Positions 8,477 to 16,643 of a stretch of 64,000 nt of DNA are shown piece after piece. Where the stretch lies: NCBI GenBank assembly GCA_937907425.1, contig CALCIE010000024.1, positions 62,001 to 126,000 of the forward strand, read 5' to 3'. A model generated the notes under the pieces. The model searched no databases. It worked only from the letters and a program-made list of their open reading frames with translations, and was not told the DNA's origin. Position 1 is the stretch's first letter. Each line of letters starts with the position of its first letter. Source of the DNA: ZC4RG42 sp003242425 (GTDB lineage Bacteria > Pseudomonadota > Gammaproteobacteria > Burkholderiales > SG8-39). Both the position numbers and the translations under genes were made by a program.

Positions 8477-9217
8477 TCAGAGGTTGAGGAATTTGCCGCG
8501 GTCGCCTGCCGCGGGCATGGTGCCCCGGTGCTCGTAATGCTTGAAGATCGCCTCGACCACTTCCTCGGGTTTGTCGATCACCTGGACCAGATCCATGTCT
8601 TCCGGGCTGATCATGCCTTCGCCGACGAGAGTTTCGCGGAACCAGTCGAGCAATCCGCGCCAGAACGGTTCGTGCACCAGGATGATCGGCATTTTAAGCG
8701 CCTTGCCGGTCTGCACCAGCGTGAGCGCCTCGGTCAGCTCGTCCAGAGTGCCGAAGCCGCCCGGCATCACCACATAGGCGATGGCGAAACGCACGAAGGT
8801 GTACTTGCGCGCGAAGAAGTGGCGGAAGGTGAGCGAGATGTCCTGATAGAGGTTGCCCATCTGTTCGTGGGGCAACTGGATGTTCAGGCCGACGGAGGGC
8901 GATTCGCCGAAGAAGGCGCCGCGGTTGGCCGCTTCCATGATGCCCGGCCCGCCGCCGGAGATGACCGTGAAGCCCGCATCGGAGAGCTTGCGCGAGATCT
9001 CCTCGGCGAGCTTGAAATAGGGATGCGACTCGGGCACGCGCGCGCTGCCGAACACGCTCACGGCGGGGCGCACCATGTTCATGCGCTCGGTCGCCTCGAC
9101 GAACTCTGACATAATCGCGAACAGGTGCCACGCCTCGCGCGAAGAGTATTCGCGTGCCAGGGCCGATGCCGTCTTCGGCAGTTTGTCCAACTTGTTGCGT
9201 TTGATTTTGGGGTCCAT
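8477..9217 (-). CDS. LOG-family (TIGR00730) Rossmann-fold protein
   Basis: A 246-residue cytoplasmic protein of the LOG/YgdH-like family, whose members include cytokinin-activating phosphoribohydrolases and nucleotide-monophosphate glycosidases. The core shows VSVFGSARV, the nucleotide-binding VISGGGPGIMEAANRGAF and the family motif PGGFGTLDELTEAL. The N-terminal helical extension with EFVEATERM is usual for the proteobacterial long form. The start is the ATG at 9215-9217, whose complement overlaps the polA ATG on the other strand; a TTG nine codons in would be an alternative. It must be transcribed from a promoter inside polA. Confidence 0.88.
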   Translation of the reverse strand: MDPKIKRNKLDKLPKTASALAREYSSREAWHLFAIMSEFVEATERMNMVRPAVSVFGSARVPESHPYFKLAEEISRKLSDAGFTVISGGGPGIMEAANRGAFFGESPSVGLNIQLPHEQMGNLYQDISLTFRHFFARKYTFVRFAIAYVVMPGGFGTLDELTEALTLVQTGKALKMPIILVHEPFWRGLLDWFRETLVGEGMISPEDMDLVQVIDKPEEVVEAIFKHYEHRGTMPAAGDRGKFLNL

Positions 9218-11921
9218 GTCCGGGGAAAAACTCCTGCTGCTGGTCGACGGCTCGTCGTATCTGTATCGCGCATTCCATGCGCTGCCCGATTTGCGTAATG
9301 CCGCGGGAGAGCCGACCGGCGCGATCTACGGCGTGCTGAACATGCTACGACGCCTGCTATCGGACTACAAGGCGGATTTCCTGGCCTGCGTGTTCGATCC
9401 GCGCGGCAAGACCTTTCGCGACGAACTGTACGCCGAATACAAAGCCAACCGCGCGGCGATGCCCGAGGAACTCAGTGCGCAGGTGCCGCCGCTGTTCGAG
9501 GCGATCAAGGCGATGGGCTGGCCGCTCATCGTCATCGAGGGCGTGGAGGCGGACGACGTCATCGGCACCTTGACGAAGCAGGCCGCTGAGCGCGGCATAC
9601 GCTCGATCGTCTCGACGGGCGACAAGGATCTCGCGCAGCTGGTGAACGAGCACGTGACGCTCGTCAACACCATGAGCAACGAGACGCTCGACGTCGCCGG
9701 CGTGCAGGCCAAGTTCGGCGTGCCGCCGGAACGCATCGTCGATTACCTCACGCTCGTCGGCGATGCCGTCGACAACATCCCCGGCGTCGACAAGTGCGGC
9801 CCGAAGACGGCGGCGAAATGGATCGCCGAATACGGTTCGCTCGATGGCGTGATCGCCAACGCCGCCAACATCAAGGGGGTGGTCGGCGAGAACCTGCGGC
9901 GCGCGCTCGACTGGCTGCCGCGCGGACGCGAACTGGTGACGGTGCGCTGCGACGTGCCGCTGCCCTTCACGCTCGACGACCTGGTGCCGCGCCCGCGCGA
10001 CAACGCGGCGCTTGCGGAGCTGTTCCGCCGTTTCGGCTTCAAGAGCTGGCTGAAGGAGATCGAAACGGGCGGCAACGCTGCCGGGGCGCAGCCAGAGTCC
10101 GCGCCGCGCGACATTCCGCGCAACTACGAGCTGCTGCTGACCGAAGCCGATCTCGCGCCCTGGCTGGAAAGGCTCGATGCCGCCGAGCTCGTCTCCATCG
10201 ACACCGAAACCACCTCGCTCGATCCCTACACCGCCGAGCTGGTGGGCATCTCCTTCTGCATCGAGCCGGGCCACGCCGCCTATCTGGCCATCGACCACCG
10301 CTATCCGGGCGCGCCGGCGCAGCTCGGCGTCGCGCGTGCGCTGGAGCTCTTGCGGCCGTGGCTGGAGAATCCCGACAAGAAGAAGGTCGGCCAGAACCTC
10401 AAATACGACCAGCACGTGCTGGCCAATCACGGCATCACCTTGCGCGGTGTGGTGCACGACACGCTGCTCGAGCATTACGTGCTGGAGAGCCATCTGCGCC
10501 ACGACCTGGATTCGCTGGCCGAGCGCTATCTGGGCGTGCCAGTCCTCACCTACGACGAAGTGACGGGCAAGGGCGCGCAGCGCATCGGCTTCGAGGAAGT
10601 CGAAGTGCGGCGTGCGGCCGACTATTCCGCCGAGGACGCGGATCTCGCGCTGCGCGTGCATCGCGTCATGTACGCCGAGATCGCCGCGGACGAGAAGCTG
10701 CACCGCGTCTACCGCGACATCGAAATTCCCGTGCGCGAGGTGCTGTTCCGCATGGAGCGCAACGGCGTGCTGGTCGATGCGGCGCAACTGGAGGCGCAAA
10801 GCCGCGAACTGGGCCAGCAGATGCTGGCGCTGGAGGCGCGCGCGCACCGCGAGGCGGGTCAGCCCTTCAACCTCAACTCGCCCAAGCAGATCTGCGACAT
10901 CCTGTTCGGCACGCTCAAGCTGCCGGTCTTGAAGAAGACGCCGAGCGGCGCACCTTCCACCGACGAGGAAGTGCTGGAGAAGCTTGCGCTCGACTATCCG
11001 CTGCCGAAGACGCTGCTGGAATATCGCGCCCTTGCCAAGCTGAAGTCCACCTACACCGACAAGCTGCCGCGCATGATCAACCCGCGCACCGGACGCGTGC
11101 ACACCCACTACGGCCAGGCGACGGCGGTGACGGGACGGCTCGCGTCCAACGACCCCAACCTGCAGAACATTCCCGTGCGCACCGCCGAAGGCCGCCGCAT
11201 CCGAGAAGCTTTCGTCGCCCCGCCCGGCCACGTCATTGTCTCGGCCGACTATTCGCAGGTGGAGCTGCGCATCATGGCCCACTACTCCGGCGACGAAGGA
11301 CTGGTGCGCGCCTTCGCCGAAGGCCGCGACATCCATCGCGCGACCGCCGCGGAAGTCTTCGGCCGCAAGCTCGACGAGGTGACGCCGGAGGAGCGCCGTT
11401 TCGCCAAGGTGATCAACTTCGGCCTGATCTACGGCATGTCGGCCTTCGGCCTGGCGCAGAACCTCGGCATCGAACGGGCCACCGCGCAGAGCTACATCGA
11501 CAGCTACTTCGCCCGCTATCCGGGCGTGGCGCGCTACATGGAGCAGACGCGCCAGACGGCGCGCGAACAGGGCTATGTCGAAACGGTTTTCGGCCGCCGC
11601 CTGTGGCTGCCGGAGATCCGCTCGGGCAACGCCGCGCGGCGCGCGGGCGCGGAACGCGCGGCGATCAACGCGCCGATGCAGGGCACGGCGGCCGACCTCA
11701 TCAAGCTGGCGATGATCCGCGTGCAGGACTGGATCGACCGCGAAGGCCTGGGTACCCGGTTGATCATGCAGGTGCACGACGAACTGGTGCTGGAAGTGCC
11801 CGAGGCCGAAGTCGAGCGCGTGCGCGCGGAGCTGCCGCCGCTGATGACCGGCGTCGCGCAATTGCGCGTGCCGCTGGTGGTGGACATCGGCGTCGGTCCC
11901 AACTGGGAGCAGGCGCACTAG
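9216..11921 (+). CDS. polA: DNA polymerase I
   Basis: A 901-residue family A polymerase for Okazaki fragment maturation and repair. The N-terminal 5'-3' exonuclease (about 1-295) begins LLLLVDGSSYLYRAFHALPD and includes STGDKDLAQLV and DNIPGVDKCGPKTA. The 3'-5' exonuclease domain (about 325-510) keeps its acidic residues (SIDTETTSLDPY; SAEDADLALRVH), so proofreading is expected. The polymerase domain has motif A (VSADYSQVELRIMAH), the O helix (RRFAKVINFGLIYGMSAFG) and motif C (MQVHDELVLEVPE). The frame is open further upstream, but MSGEKLLLLVDGSS matches family N-termini. Its ATG at 9216 overlaps the divergent LOG gene's ATG. Confidence 0.96.
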   Translation: MSGEKLLLLVDGSSYLYRAFHALPDLRNAAGEPTGAIYGVLNMLRRLLSDYKADFLACVFDPRGKTFRDELYAEYKANRAAMPEELSAQVPPLFEAIKAMGWPLIVIEGVEADDVIGTLTKQAAERGIRSIVSTGDKDLAQLVNEHVTLVNTMSNETLDVAGVQAKFGVPPERIVDYLTLVGDAVDNIPGVDKCGPKTAAKWIAEYGSLDGVIANAANIKGVVGENLRRALDWLPRGRELVTVRCDVPLPFTLDDLVPRPRDNAALAELFRRFGFKSWLKEIETGGNAAGAQPESAPRDIPRNYELLLTEADLAPWLERLDAAELVSIDTETTSLDPYTAELVGISFCIEPGHAAYLAIDHRYPGAPAQLGVARALELLRPWLENPDKKKVGQNLKYDQHVLANHGITLRGVVHDTLLEHYVLESHLRHDLDSLAERYLGVPVLTYDEVTGKGAQRIGFEEVEVRRAADYSAEDADLALRVHRVMYAEIAADEKLHRVYRDIEIPVREVLFRMERNGVLVDAAQLEAQSRELGQQMLALEARAHREAGQPFNLNSPKQICDILFGTLKLPVLKKTPSGAPSTDEEVLEKLALDYPLPKTLLEYRALAKLKSTYTDKLPRMINPRTGRVHTHYGQATAVTGRLASNDPNLQNIPVRTAEGRRIREAFVAPPGHVIVSADYSQVELRIMAHYSGDEGLVRAFAEGRDIHRATAAEVFGRKLDEVTPEERRFAKVINFGLIYGMSAFGLAQNLGIERATAQSYIDSYFARYPGVARYMEQTRQTAREQGYVETVFGRRLWLPEIRSGNAARRAGAERAAINAPMQGTAADLIKLAMIRVQDWIDREGLGTRLIMQVHDELVLEVPEAEVERVRAELPPLMTGVAQLRVPLVVDIGVGPNWEQAH

Positions 11922-11931
11922 CGCGCCGGCG

Positions 11932-12636
11932 CTACTTCAGCGCGCCGAACACTTTCTTGGCGATGTCGGTCGCGGCTTTGGCGGGATTGGCGCGGATCGC
12001 GCGTTCCTGTTCGGCGATCACGAGGAACAGGCCGTCGAGCGCCTTGTTGGTGACATAGCGGTCGAGGTCGGCCTCCTGTTCGCCGATCAGCCCGAACTGC
12101 GCCGCCTGTCCGGCGAAGCGGTTGTACTGTTCCGCGAGCTTCACCTTTGCCGTCGCCTGTTTGACGATGGGCAGGAAGCGCTCCGCGAGCGCGTCCGCCG
12201 TGGTGCGGCGGAAATACTGGGTCGCGGCGTCGTCCGGCCCGCGCAGGATCGTCTTCGCGTCGGCTACGGACATCTTCTTCACCGCATCCACCAGCAGGGG
12301 TGTGGCTTCCTTCACCGCCATTTCCGCCGCGCGGTTCATCGCCGTACGCAACTCGTCCGCCTGTTTGCTCATACCCATCCAGCGCAGCGCGCCTTCGATG
12401 CGTGCCAGCGAATCGGGTAACGGGATGCGGACTTTCTCATTGTCGAGAAAACCGCCCGGCGCCGAAAGCTGGGTCACGGCGGCGCGTGCGCCCTGCGTCA
12501 GCGCGTCCTTGAGGCCGGCCGTGGTTTCGCTGCGCGTGAGCCGGTCGAGATCGATCGCGAAGGCCGGCAATGCGCACAGGCATGCGGCGGCAAGGAGGAG
12601 CAGCCGTCGCCGCGGCGGGCTCGATGGGCCGTTCAC
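11932..12636 (-). CDS. DUF4197 periplasmic protein
   Basis: A 234-residue protein with a Sec signal peptide (RRRLLLLAAACLCALPAFA, cleaved about residue 27). A DUF4197 domain follows, recognisable from TTAGLKDALTQGARAAVTQL, GGFLDNEKVRIPLPDSL, TQYFRRTTADALAERFLPIV and the terminal DIAKKVFGALK. The function is unknown. The start is taken as a GTG (12634-12636) that overlaps the lipA stop codon as GTGA, suggesting translational coupling to lipA. The 3' end faces polA with a 10 bp gap. Confidence 0.82.
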   Translation of the reverse strand: MNGPSSPPRRRLLLLAAACLCALPAFAIDLDRLTRSETTAGLKDALTQGARAAVTQLSAPGGFLDNEKVRIPLPDSLARIEGALRWMGMSKQADELRTAMNRAAEMAVKEATPLLVDAVKKMSVADAKTILRGPDDAATQYFRRTTADALAERFLPIVKQATAKVKLAEQYNRFAGQAAQFGLIGEQEADLDRYVTNKALDGLFLVIAEQERAIRANPAKAATDIAKKVFGALK

Positions 12637-13577
12637 GGGGCGATACCCGCTTCGCGCGCCTGCAGATCGGCGTGATAGCTGGAACGCACCATGGGACCGA
12701 CGGCGGCGTGCATGAAGCCCATGTTGCGCGCTTCGCGTTCCAGCATGGCGAAGGTCTCCGGCGGCGCATAGCGCATCACGGGCAGATGATGCGGGGACGG
12801 CTGCAGGTACTGGCCGATGGTCAGCATGTCGACGTCGTGCGCGCGCAGATCGCGCATCACCTGCAGGATCTCCTCGTCGGTCTCGCCCAGGCCCAGCATC
12901 AGTCCAGACTTGGTCGGCACCTGCGGGTGACGCGCCTTGAATTCCTGCAGCAGCTTGAGCGAATGGTGGTAATCCGAACCCGGTCGCGCGGCCTTGTACA
13001 GCCGCGGCACGGTTTCCAGATTATGGTTCATCACGTCCGGCGGCGCGGCGCACAGGATGTCCAGTGCGCGGTCGAGCCGGCCGCGGAAATCCGGCACCAG
13101 CACCTCGATCTTCGTCTGCGGCGAGTGCTCGCGCACGGCACGAATGCAATCGACGAAATGCTGCGCCCCGCCGTCGCGCAGATCGTCGCGGTCCACGCTG
13201 GTGATGACCACGTAGGAGAGCTTGAGTGCGGCGATGGTTTTTGCCAGGTGCAGCGGCTCGTCCGGGTCGAGCGGCAGGGGGCGGCCGTGGGCGACGTCGC
13301 AGAAAGGACAGCGGCGCGTGCAGATGTCGCCCATGATCATGAACGTCGCCGTGCCGTGGCCGAAGCATTCGCCGATGTTGGGGCAGGACGCTTCCTCGCA
13401 CACCGTGTGCAGCCGGTGCTCGCGCAGGATGCGCTTGATCTCGTAGAAACGCGACCCCGCCTGCGGCGCGCGCACGCGAATCCATTCGGGCTTGGGCAGC
13501 TTTTCCTGCGGCACGATCTTGATGGGGATGCGCGCGGTCTTGCCTTCGCCCTTGTATTTGACGCCGGGTTCTTTCAT
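12633..13577 (-). CDS. lipA: Lipoyl synthase LipA
   Basis: A 314-residue radical-SAM enzyme that inserts two sulfurs into protein-bound octanoyl chains. The auxiliary 4Fe-4S cluster ligands are Cys60, Cys65 and Cys71 (CEEASCPNIGEC) and the radical-SAM cluster ligands are Cys86, Cys90 and Cys93 (CTRRCPFC). The C-terminal RSSYHA element that supplies a serine ligand is present. The frame is open upstream, but family N-termini match the ATG at 13575-13577 (MKEPGVKYKG). It is 10 bp downstream of lipB, which makes the octanoylated substrate. Confidence 0.96.
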   Translation of the reverse strand: MKEPGVKYKGEGKTARIPIKIVPQEKLPKPEWIRVRAPQAGSRFYEIKRILREHRLHTVCEEASCPNIGECFGHGTATFMIMGDICTRRCPFCDVAHGRPLPLDPDEPLHLAKTIAALKLSYVVITSVDRDDLRDGGAQHFVDCIRAVREHSPQTKIEVLVPDFRGRLDRALDILCAAPPDVMNHNLETVPRLYKAARPGSDYHHSLKLLQEFKARHPQVPTKSGLMLGLGETDEEILQVMRDLRAHDVDMLTIGQYLQPSPHHLPVMRYAPPETFAMLEREARNMGFMHAAVGPMVRSSYHADLQAREAGIAP

Positions 13578-13587
13578 CGCTCGACTC

Positions 13588-14247
13588 TCAGGGAAGCGCC
13601 AGTTTAGCAGCTGCCGCAAGCAAGGCGTTGATACGGGCGGCGAGAAGGTGCGCGGCATCGGCCGGGGCGGCGTCCACGCCCAGGTCGCGCAATTGCGTCA
13701 CCGCAAGACCCTGGTAGCCGCAGGGATTGATGTAGGAGAAAGGCGCGAGATCCATGTCGACGTTGAACGCCAGGCCGTGATAGCAGCAGCCGTTGCGCAC
13801 GCGCAGGCCCAGCGCGGCGATTTTCGCGCCGTTCACATAGACGCCCGGCGCGCCGGGTCTGCGTTCGCCGACGATGGCGAAGCTTTGCAACAGGTCGATG
13901 ACCGCCTGTTCCAGCAGGTGCACGAAGCCTCTCACCGTCAGCGCGCGCCGGCGCAGATCGACCAGGGTATAGACCACCGCCTGGCCGGGACCGTGATAGG
14001 TGATCTGGCCGCCGCGGTCGATCTGCACCAGGGGAATGCCGGTGTCGACGAGCAGGTGCTCCTTCTTGCCCGCCTGGCCCAGGGTATAGACCGGCGCATG
14101 TTCGACCAGCCACAACTGATCCGGGCTTGTCTCGTCGCGGGCGACGGTATAGCGCCGCATGGCTTCGTAACAGGCTGCGTAGTCCACGCGTCCGAGCGCG
14201 CGGATCTCGGCCGGTTCGAAGTTCAGGGCTTGCGGCAGCGCGCTCAC
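13588..14247 (-). CDS. lipB: Octanoyl-(acyl carrier protein):protein N-octanoyltransferase LipB
   Basis: A 219-residue octanoyltransferase that loads octanoate from ACP onto lipoyl domains, feeding lipA immediately downstream. The catalytic pair Lys142 (NGAKIAALGLRV) and Cys176 (SYINPCGYQG) are present, as is the signature GGQITYHGPGQAVVYTLVDL. The GTG start at 14245-14247 overlaps the DUF493 stop (GTGA), which implies translational coupling. An ATG ten codons upstream would lie inside DUF493 and extend past the family N-terminus. Confidence 0.95.
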   Translation of the reverse strand: MSALPQALNFEPAEIRALGRVDYAACYEAMRRYTVARDETSPDQLWLVEHAPVYTLGQAGKKEHLLVDTGIPLVQIDRGGQITYHGPGQAVVYTLVDLRRRALTVRGFVHLLEQAVIDLLQSFAIVGERRPGAPGVYVNGAKIAALGLRVRNGCCYHGLAFNVDMDLAPFSYINPCGYQGLAVTQLRDLGVDAAPADAAHLLAARINALLAAAAKLALP

Positions 14248-14510
14248 AGCACCATCGTCACCATGGGGTGATCGCACAGTTCCCGGTAGAGGCTGTCGAG
14301 CTGCTCGCGCGAAGTGGCCTGCACCGTGACCGTAACGCTCAGGTATTTGCCGCCGCGGCTGGGGCGCATTTCCATGGTGGCGGCATCGAAGCCGGGATCG
14401 TGGCGCCTGACGATCTCGAACACCGTCTGCGCGAAATCCTTTTGCATGCGCCCCACCACCTTGATGGGGAAGGGGCAGGGATATTCGATCAGGGATGGCT
14501 CTTCAACCAC
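14244..14510 (-). CDS. ybeD: DUF493 (YbeD-like) protein
   Basis: An 88-residue ferredoxin-like small protein of the YbeD/DUF493 family. The family pattern is EYPCPFPIKVVGRM at the N-terminus, GKYLSVTVTVQATSREQLDS and LYRELCDHPMVTMVL at the C-terminus. It resembles an ACT-like regulatory fold and its role is not established. As in many proteobacteria it sits just upstream of lipB. It overlaps the preceding dat gene by 8 bp and lipB by 4 bp, so all are probably one transcript. Confidence 0.88.
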   Translation of the reverse strand: MVEEPSLIEYPCPFPIKVVGRMQKDFAQTVFEIVRRHDPGFDAATMEMRPSRGGKYLSVTVTVQATSREQLDSLYRELCDHPMVTMVL

Positions 14511-15360
14511 GCGCGTACTTCTCCTTGTAGTCCTGGTAGAGGGCGTACATCGCGCGGTACACCGGACCCGGCGCGCCGTTGCCGACCGGCATGCCGTCGA
14601 CCACGGTGACGGGCATGATCTCGCGGATCGAGGAGGTCAGCCAGACCTCGTCCGAGGCGTAGAGTTCGGTCAGCGTGATGTCGCGCATTTCGAAGGGCAG
14701 CTCGTGCGCCTTGGCCAGTTCGAGCACCAGGTCGTAGGTGATGCCCGGCAGGATCAGATGATCCTTGGGCGGCGCGACGATGATGCCGTCCTTGACGATG
14801 AAGACGTTCGCGCTGGAGGCCTCCGTGACCTTGCCGTCGCGCAGCAGGATCACTTCCGCGCAGCCCGCGTCCACCGCTTCCTGGCGCAACAGGCAGTTGG
14901 CGATGAGCGAGGTGGTCTTGATGTCGCAGCGCAGCCAGCGGTAGTCCTCGCGGGTGATGACCTTGTAGCCTTCGGCGCGCTGCGCTTCGGTGGGCTGGCG
15001 CAGCGGGCTGCTCATGATGAGCACCGTCGGCTCCACCGGCGGCGAGGGGAAGGGCTGGTCGCGCGGCGCGACGCCGCGCGTCACCTGCAGGTAGACGCTT
15101 TGATCGTCCCAGGGATTGGCATCCACTACGCGTTGCAGCAGCTCGCTCCAGCGCTCGTCGTCGTAGGGATTGGCGATGCGTACGCTCGCCAGGCTGTAGC
15201 GCAGCCGGGCGAGGTGCTCGCGCAGGCGGAACAGGCGGCGGTTGTAGGCCGGGAGCAGTTCGTAGACCGCGTCGCCGAAAATGAAGCCGCGGTCCAGCAC
15301 CGAAACTTTGGCGTCGGACTTGGGAACGAACTCGCCGTTGAGATAGACCGTTTCGCTCAC
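14503..15360 (-). CDS. dat: D-amino acid aminotransferase (fold-type IV PLP enzyme)
   Basis: A 285-residue class IV aminotransferase. The N-terminal VYLNGEFVPKSDAKVSVLDR and FGDAVYELLPAYN fit D-alanine aminotransferase-type enzymes. The PLP lysine is in WLRCDIKTTSLIANCLLRQE, with EASSANVFIVKDG following. Branched-chain aminotransferases and 4-amino-4-deoxychorismate lyase share the fold, so substrate is inferred from the motif pattern and from its position beside peptidoglycan genes. The start is a GTG (15358-15360). It is 37 bp downstream of the D,D-carboxypeptidase gene. Confidence 0.87.
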   Translation of the reverse strand: MSETVYLNGEFVPKSDAKVSVLDRGFIFGDAVYELLPAYNRRLFRLREHLARLRYSLASVRIANPYDDERWSELLQRVVDANPWDDQSVYLQVTRGVAPRDQPFPSPPVEPTVLIMSSPLRQPTEAQRAEGYKVITREDYRWLRCDIKTTSLIANCLLRQEAVDAGCAEVILLRDGKVTEASSANVFIVKDGIIVAPPKDHLILPGITYDLVLELAKAHELPFEMRDITLTELYASDEVWLTSSIREIMPVTVVDGMPVGNGAPGPVYRAMYALYQDYKEKYARG

Positions 15361-15397
15361 TTCGTGCCCTCCCCGGCCGGCGCGGCGCCCGCCCGGC

Positions 15398-16519
15398 CTA
15401 TTTCAGCCACAGCCGGATGGTATCCCAGATGCGGCCGAAGAAGCCGGCCTGCGGCACGTTGTCCAGGGCGACGACGGGGTACTCGCCGACCGGCTTGCCG
15501 TCCAGCGTCACCCGCACGGTGCCCACTTCCGTGCCCGCGGCGATGGGCGCGATGAGCGGCTGTTGCGATACCAGCTCGGCCTTCAGTTTCTCGGCGTCGC
15601 CGCGCGGCAGGGTGAGATAGAGGTCTTCGCGCGGGCCGGCGTTCACCGTGTCGCGGGCGCCCTTCCAGACCGGCAGCGTGCTCACCGTCTGCCCTTTGCG
15701 GTAGAGCAGCACGCTGTCGTAGAACTGGAAGCCGTAGTTCAGCAGCTTGAGACTCTCCTGGGCGCGCGCGGCTTCGGAAGCAGTGCCCATCACCACCGAG
15801 ATCAGACGGCGGTCGCCGCGTTTGGCGGAGGCGATCAGGCAATAGCCGGCCGATTCGGTATGGCCGGTCTTGACGCCGTCCACATAGGGATCGAGCCACA
15901 GCAGCCGGTTGCGGTTGAGCTGGTTGATGTTGTTGTAGCGGTACTCGCGCGTGGCGTAGAGCGCGTAGTGCTGCGGAAACTCGCGGATGATCGTCGCGGT
16001 GAGCCGGGCGAGGTCGCGTGCGGTCGAGTAGTGGTTGGGATCGGGCCAGCCGGTGGAATTGGCAAAACGGGTGTTCCGCATCCCCAGGCGCTGAGCCTCG
16101 CGGTTCATCATTTGCGCGAACACCTCTTCGGAGCCGCCCAGCAGTTCCGCGAGCGCGATGGTGGCGTCGTTGCCCGATTGCACGATCACGCCGTAGAGCA
16201 GTTGCTCGACCGTGACGGGTTTGCGCGGCTCGATGAACATGCGCGAGCCGCCGGCCTTCCACGCGTTGACCGACACCGGCACCACCTGATCGGGCTGAAT
16301 CTGCTTCTTCTCCAGCGCCTGCGCCACCAGATAGGCGGTCATCAGCTTGGTGAGCGAGGCGGGTTCGAGCCGTTCGTCGGCATTGTGCTCGGCGATGATC
16401 TGTCCGGTCTGGTAATCCATCAGCAGCCAGGCCTTGGCAGCGATGGGCGGAGGCGGCGGCGCATCGGCCAGCGCGAGCAGGGGAAACAGCAACAGGCAGG
16501 CGAATAGACGACGCATCAT
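15398..16519 (-). CDS. dacC: D-alanyl-D-alanine carboxypeptidase (PBP5/6 family)
   Basis: A 373-residue low-molecular-weight penicillin-binding protein that trims the terminal D-Ala of stem peptides. It has a signal peptide (MMRRLFACLLLFPLLALADA). The transpeptidase-fold motifs are SLTKLMTAYL (SxxK), SGNDATIALAE (SxN) and DGVKTGHTESAGYCL (KTG). After the catalytic domain comes the PBP5 C-terminal beta domain. The terminal FFGRIWDTIRLWLK is the amphipathic helix that anchors these enzymes to the outer face of the inner membrane. The start is the ATG at 16517-16519 (a second ATG follows directly); the upstream extension has no family resemblance. Confidence 0.93.
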   Translation of the reverse strand: MMRRLFACLLLFPLLALADAPPPPPIAAKAWLLMDYQTGQIIAEHNADERLEPASLTKLMTAYLVAQALEKKQIQPDQVVPVSVNAWKAGGSRMFIEPRKPVTVEQLLYGVIVQSGNDATIALAELLGGSEEVFAQMMNREAQRLGMRNTRFANSTGWPDPNHYSTARDLARLTATIIREFPQHYALYATREYRYNNINQLNRNRLLWLDPYVDGVKTGHTESAGYCLIASAKRGDRRLISVVMGTASEAARAQESLKLLNYGFQFYDSVLLYRKGQTVSTLPVWKGARDTVNAGPREDLYLTLPRGDAEKLKAELVSQQPLIAPIAAGTEVGTVRVTLDGKPVGEYPVVALDNVPQAGFFGRIWDTIRLWLK

Positions 16520-16564
16520 TGAATGACTCTGTGTTTGGAACGGGAACAAAGGCGGGCGTGTACG

Positions 16565-16570
16565 ATTATA
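16565..16570 (-). promoter_or_regulatory. -10 element upstream of the D,D-carboxypeptidase gene
   Basis: Within the 124 bp between rlpA and the carboxypeptidase gene the minus strand carries a perfect TATAAT at 16565-16570, about 45 bp upstream of the ATG. The position 17 bp further upstream reads CACGGG (16588-16593), not a sigma-70 -35 consensus. A promoter here would uncouple the carboxypeptidase-to-lipA genes from the rod-shape genes upstream. Confidence 0.4.
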
Positions 16571-16643
16571 AGAGGGTATGCAACGCGCCCGTGACGGCGG
16601 TGCCGCGCCCGTTCGATGCATCGACGCGCGAATGGTTCCGCTT

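Noticed and set aside
9357..11918. 853-codon open frame antisense to polA
   Set aside because: The His/Arg/Ala-rich composition is that of GC-rich antisense shadow frames. polA has all its motifs on the plus strand.
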